64,000 nucleotides of DNA, taken from contig NZ_FNDD01000028.1 of NCBI RefSeq assembly GCF_900100015.1, positions 1 to 64,000 on the forward strand. Reading direction: 5' to 3'. Positions 62,602 to 64,000 of this stretch are shown here, one piece after another. Positions within the stretch are counted from its first letter, which is position 1; the number at the start of each line of letters is the position of its first letter. Made by a program: the position numbers and the translations under genes. Source of the DNA: Vibrio xiamenensis. Its GTDB lineage: Bacteria; Pseudomonadota; Gammaproteobacteria; Enterobacterales; Vibrionaceae. A model generated the notes under the pieces. That model searched no databases, was not told the origin of the DNA, and saw nothing but the letters and a program-made list of their open reading frames with translations.

Positions 62602-64000
62602 TTAGTTCTTTCTGCGTCGAACTCGCAGCGTTTGCTGCATCGATTTGAGCTTACGCATAATGCCCGCTAAATGAACACGATCTTTGGTGGTCAGCAGCAC
62701 GGTCACGGTGTACAAACGGCCATCACGCTCTTCGGTTGAAAGACCGTGGATGTTTGAACCGGTTTGCGAAATCACATTGGTCAATTCAGCCAGTGCGCCT
62801 TGACGGTTTTGCAGATCGACCTTGAGCTCAGTGATGAACTCTTGTTCGTAATCATCAGACCATTCCACTGCCATGTACTTATCAGGTTCACGTTGATAAC
62901 CACGCACGTTCGGACATGTTTCACGGTGAACCACAAGGCCGCGGCCCGGTGATACGTGAGCGATGATCGAATCGTCTGGAATTGGGTGACAACAGTTGGC
63001 AAAGGTCAGCAAAATGCCTTCCGCACCGCGAATTGGTAGTTTCTTACGCGGCTTACCTTCAATTGGTGTTTCAGTGAGTTCGTCAGCATCGCCTAATAGG
63101 CGACGTGCAATCACGATACTCATTAATTCACCTAGGCCAATCGCGGCAAGCAACTCATCGACGGTTTCGATTTTCAGATCGCCAAGTACATGGGTAATGT
63201 TTTCTTGGCTGATATCGGAAAGCGAGAGATCGCCCAAAGCGTGGTTAAGCAAGCGACGACCCAGCGTGACTGACTCTTCGCGGCGCATAGTTTTCAGCAC
63301 TTGGCGAATCTTAGTACGCGCTCGTGAGGTCACCACATAGTTCAGCCAAGCGGCGTTTGGACGCGCGCCAGGAGCACTAATAATTTCAACGGTTTGGCCG
63401 TTTTTCAGCGCTTTGCTTAACGGGTATGGGTTACGATCGACGCGGGCGCCGACACAGGTGTTACCCACATCGGTGTGTACTGCGTACGCGAAATCAACGG
63501 CGGTGGCGCCGACAGGCAATTCAACGATACGCCCTTTTGGCGTAAAGACGTAAATTTCGTCTGGGAACAGATCGGATTTGACGTTTTCGATGAATTCAAA
63601 TGAGTTACCGGCACTTTGCTGCAGCTCAAGTAGGCTTTGCATCCAACGCTGCGCTTTAATTTGCGCGGTGGTACCTGATTTGTCGCCTTTGTCTTTATAA
63701 GACCAGTGCGCTGCAACCCCTTTGTCGGCCATTTGGTCCATGTCGTCGGTACGAATTTGTACTTCAACAGGCACGCCGTGAGGGCCAACCATGGAGGTGT
63801 GCAGTGATTGATAGCCGTTGGCTTTCGGTACCGCAATGTAGTCTTTCATGCGGCCTGGACGCGGCTTGTAAAGGCTGTGCACTTGGCCAAGTACGCGATA
63901 ACAGGTGTCAGCATCTTCAACGATGATGCGAAACGCGTAAATGTCCATGATGGTGTGAAAGCGTTGTTCCTTGGTTTTCATCTTGTTGTAGATGGAATAC
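62602..64000 (-). CDS. spoT: Bifunctional (p)ppGpp synthetase/hydrolase SpoT, C-terminal part
   Basis: The gene runs off the right end of the window; about 466 C-terminal residues are visible, and the HD hydrolase domain lies outside. Seen are the end of the synthetase domain (YSIYNKMKTKEQRF, YAFRIIV, PRPGRMKDYIAVPKANGYQSLHT in parts), TGS (VFTPKGRIVELPVGATAVDFAY in parts, about 145-205 of the visible part), a conserved helical/zinc-finger region (ANCCHPIPDDSII) and the C-terminal ACT domain (TELKVDLQNRQGALAELTNV). Similarity favours SpoT over RelA, in line with the trmH-recG neighbours. Confidence 0.95.
   Translation of the reverse strand, partial: YSIYNKMKTKEQRFHTIMDIYAFRIIVEDADTCYRVLGQVHSLYKPRPGRMKDYIAVPKANGYQSLHTSMVGPHGVPVEVQIRTDDMDQMADKGVAAHWSYKDKGDKSGTTAQIKAQRWMQSLLELQQSAGNSFEFIENVKSDLFPDEIYVFTPKGRIVELPVGATAVDFAYAVHTDVGNTCVGARVDRNPYPLSKALKNGQTVEIISAPGARPNAAWLNYVVTSRARTKIRQVLKTMRREESVTLGRRLLNHALGDLSLSDISQENITHVLGDLKIETVDELLAAIGLGELMSIVIARRLLGDADELTETPIEGKPRKKLPIRGAEGILLTFANCCHPIPDDSIIAHVSPGRGLVVHRETCPNVRGYQREPDKYMAVEWSDDYEQEFITELKVDLQNRQGALAELTNVISQTGSNIHGLSTEERDGRLYTVTVLLTTKDRVHLAGIMRKLKSMQQTLRVRRRKN

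Overview
The window is a chromosomal segment of a Vibrio species. The evidence is gene content and order: a complete 12-gene eps-type type II secretion operon, glnA-ntrB-ntrC, ompR-envZ, bioH/comF/nfuA and spoT-trmH-recG, plus protein sequences that read as Vibrio throughout. Most of it is core housekeeping DNA of roughly mid-40s percent GC. One accessory block (about 39.4-49.2 kb) is clearly richer in A+T and is a polymorphic toxin/immunity locus.

Layout. 1-1.3 kb: tRNA-Ser(UGA) and adenosine deaminase. 1.4-3.9 kb: a membrane GGDEF-EAL c-di-GMP enzyme. 4.1-8.4 kb: the nitrogen regulon core (ntrC, ntrB, glnA, all on the minus strand) with a readable sigma-54 promoter and NtrC sites. 8.9-16.5 kb: typA/bipA, a small P-loop ATPase, a DUF2959 lipoprotein, yihY, dtd, a GNAT-thioesterase fusion and an AsmA-like protein. 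16.6-19.9 kb: pckA, hslO, hslR. 20.2-31.5 kb: gspC to gspN. 31.6-36.6 kb: an anaerobic DMSO-reductase-type operon (NapF-like ferredoxin, dmsA, dmsB, dmsC, TorD-like chaperone) behind a perfect FNR box. 37.0-39.0 kb: envZ, ompR. 39.5-49.2 kb: toxin/immunity island. 49.2-58.7 kb: greB, tex, an unknown protein, bioH, comF, nfuA, nudE, cysQ, and a PurR-box-controlled xanthine permease. 58.9-59.6 kb: an intergenic array of four hairpin repeats. 59.6-64 kb: recG, trmH and spoT (truncated by the window end).

The most interesting part is the island between ompR and greB. It starts with a full-length PAAR-like (DUF4150) effector carrying an AHH-type nuclease end, followed by two small immunity candidates and a terminator. 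After these comes a 256-bp direct repeat of the 3' end of greB with its terminator, fused through a 13-bp filler to a 5'-truncated second copy of the effector carrier. This second cassette has its own AHH nuclease, in a separate ORF, and its own immunity gene. A decayed copy of the same greB/filler/carrier junction follows, and then five immunity-like genes with no toxin. Intact greB closes the island. This reads as repeated displacement of one effector by another, with the old cassettes and immunity genes left stacked downstream. Two direct repeats, 317 bp in the carrier and 256 bp at greB, predict two specific deletions (3,413 and 6,422 bp); the first would switch the expressed toxin in frame.

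Regulatory sites read by eye include NtrC sites and a -24/-12 promoter at glnA, NtrC sites in front of ntrB, an FNR box at the dms operon and a PurR operator over the xanP promoter. Hairpins inside the ompR-envZ and gspG-gspH intervals may set gene dosage within those operons. All family assignments come from recognition of sequence motifs; no database search was run.
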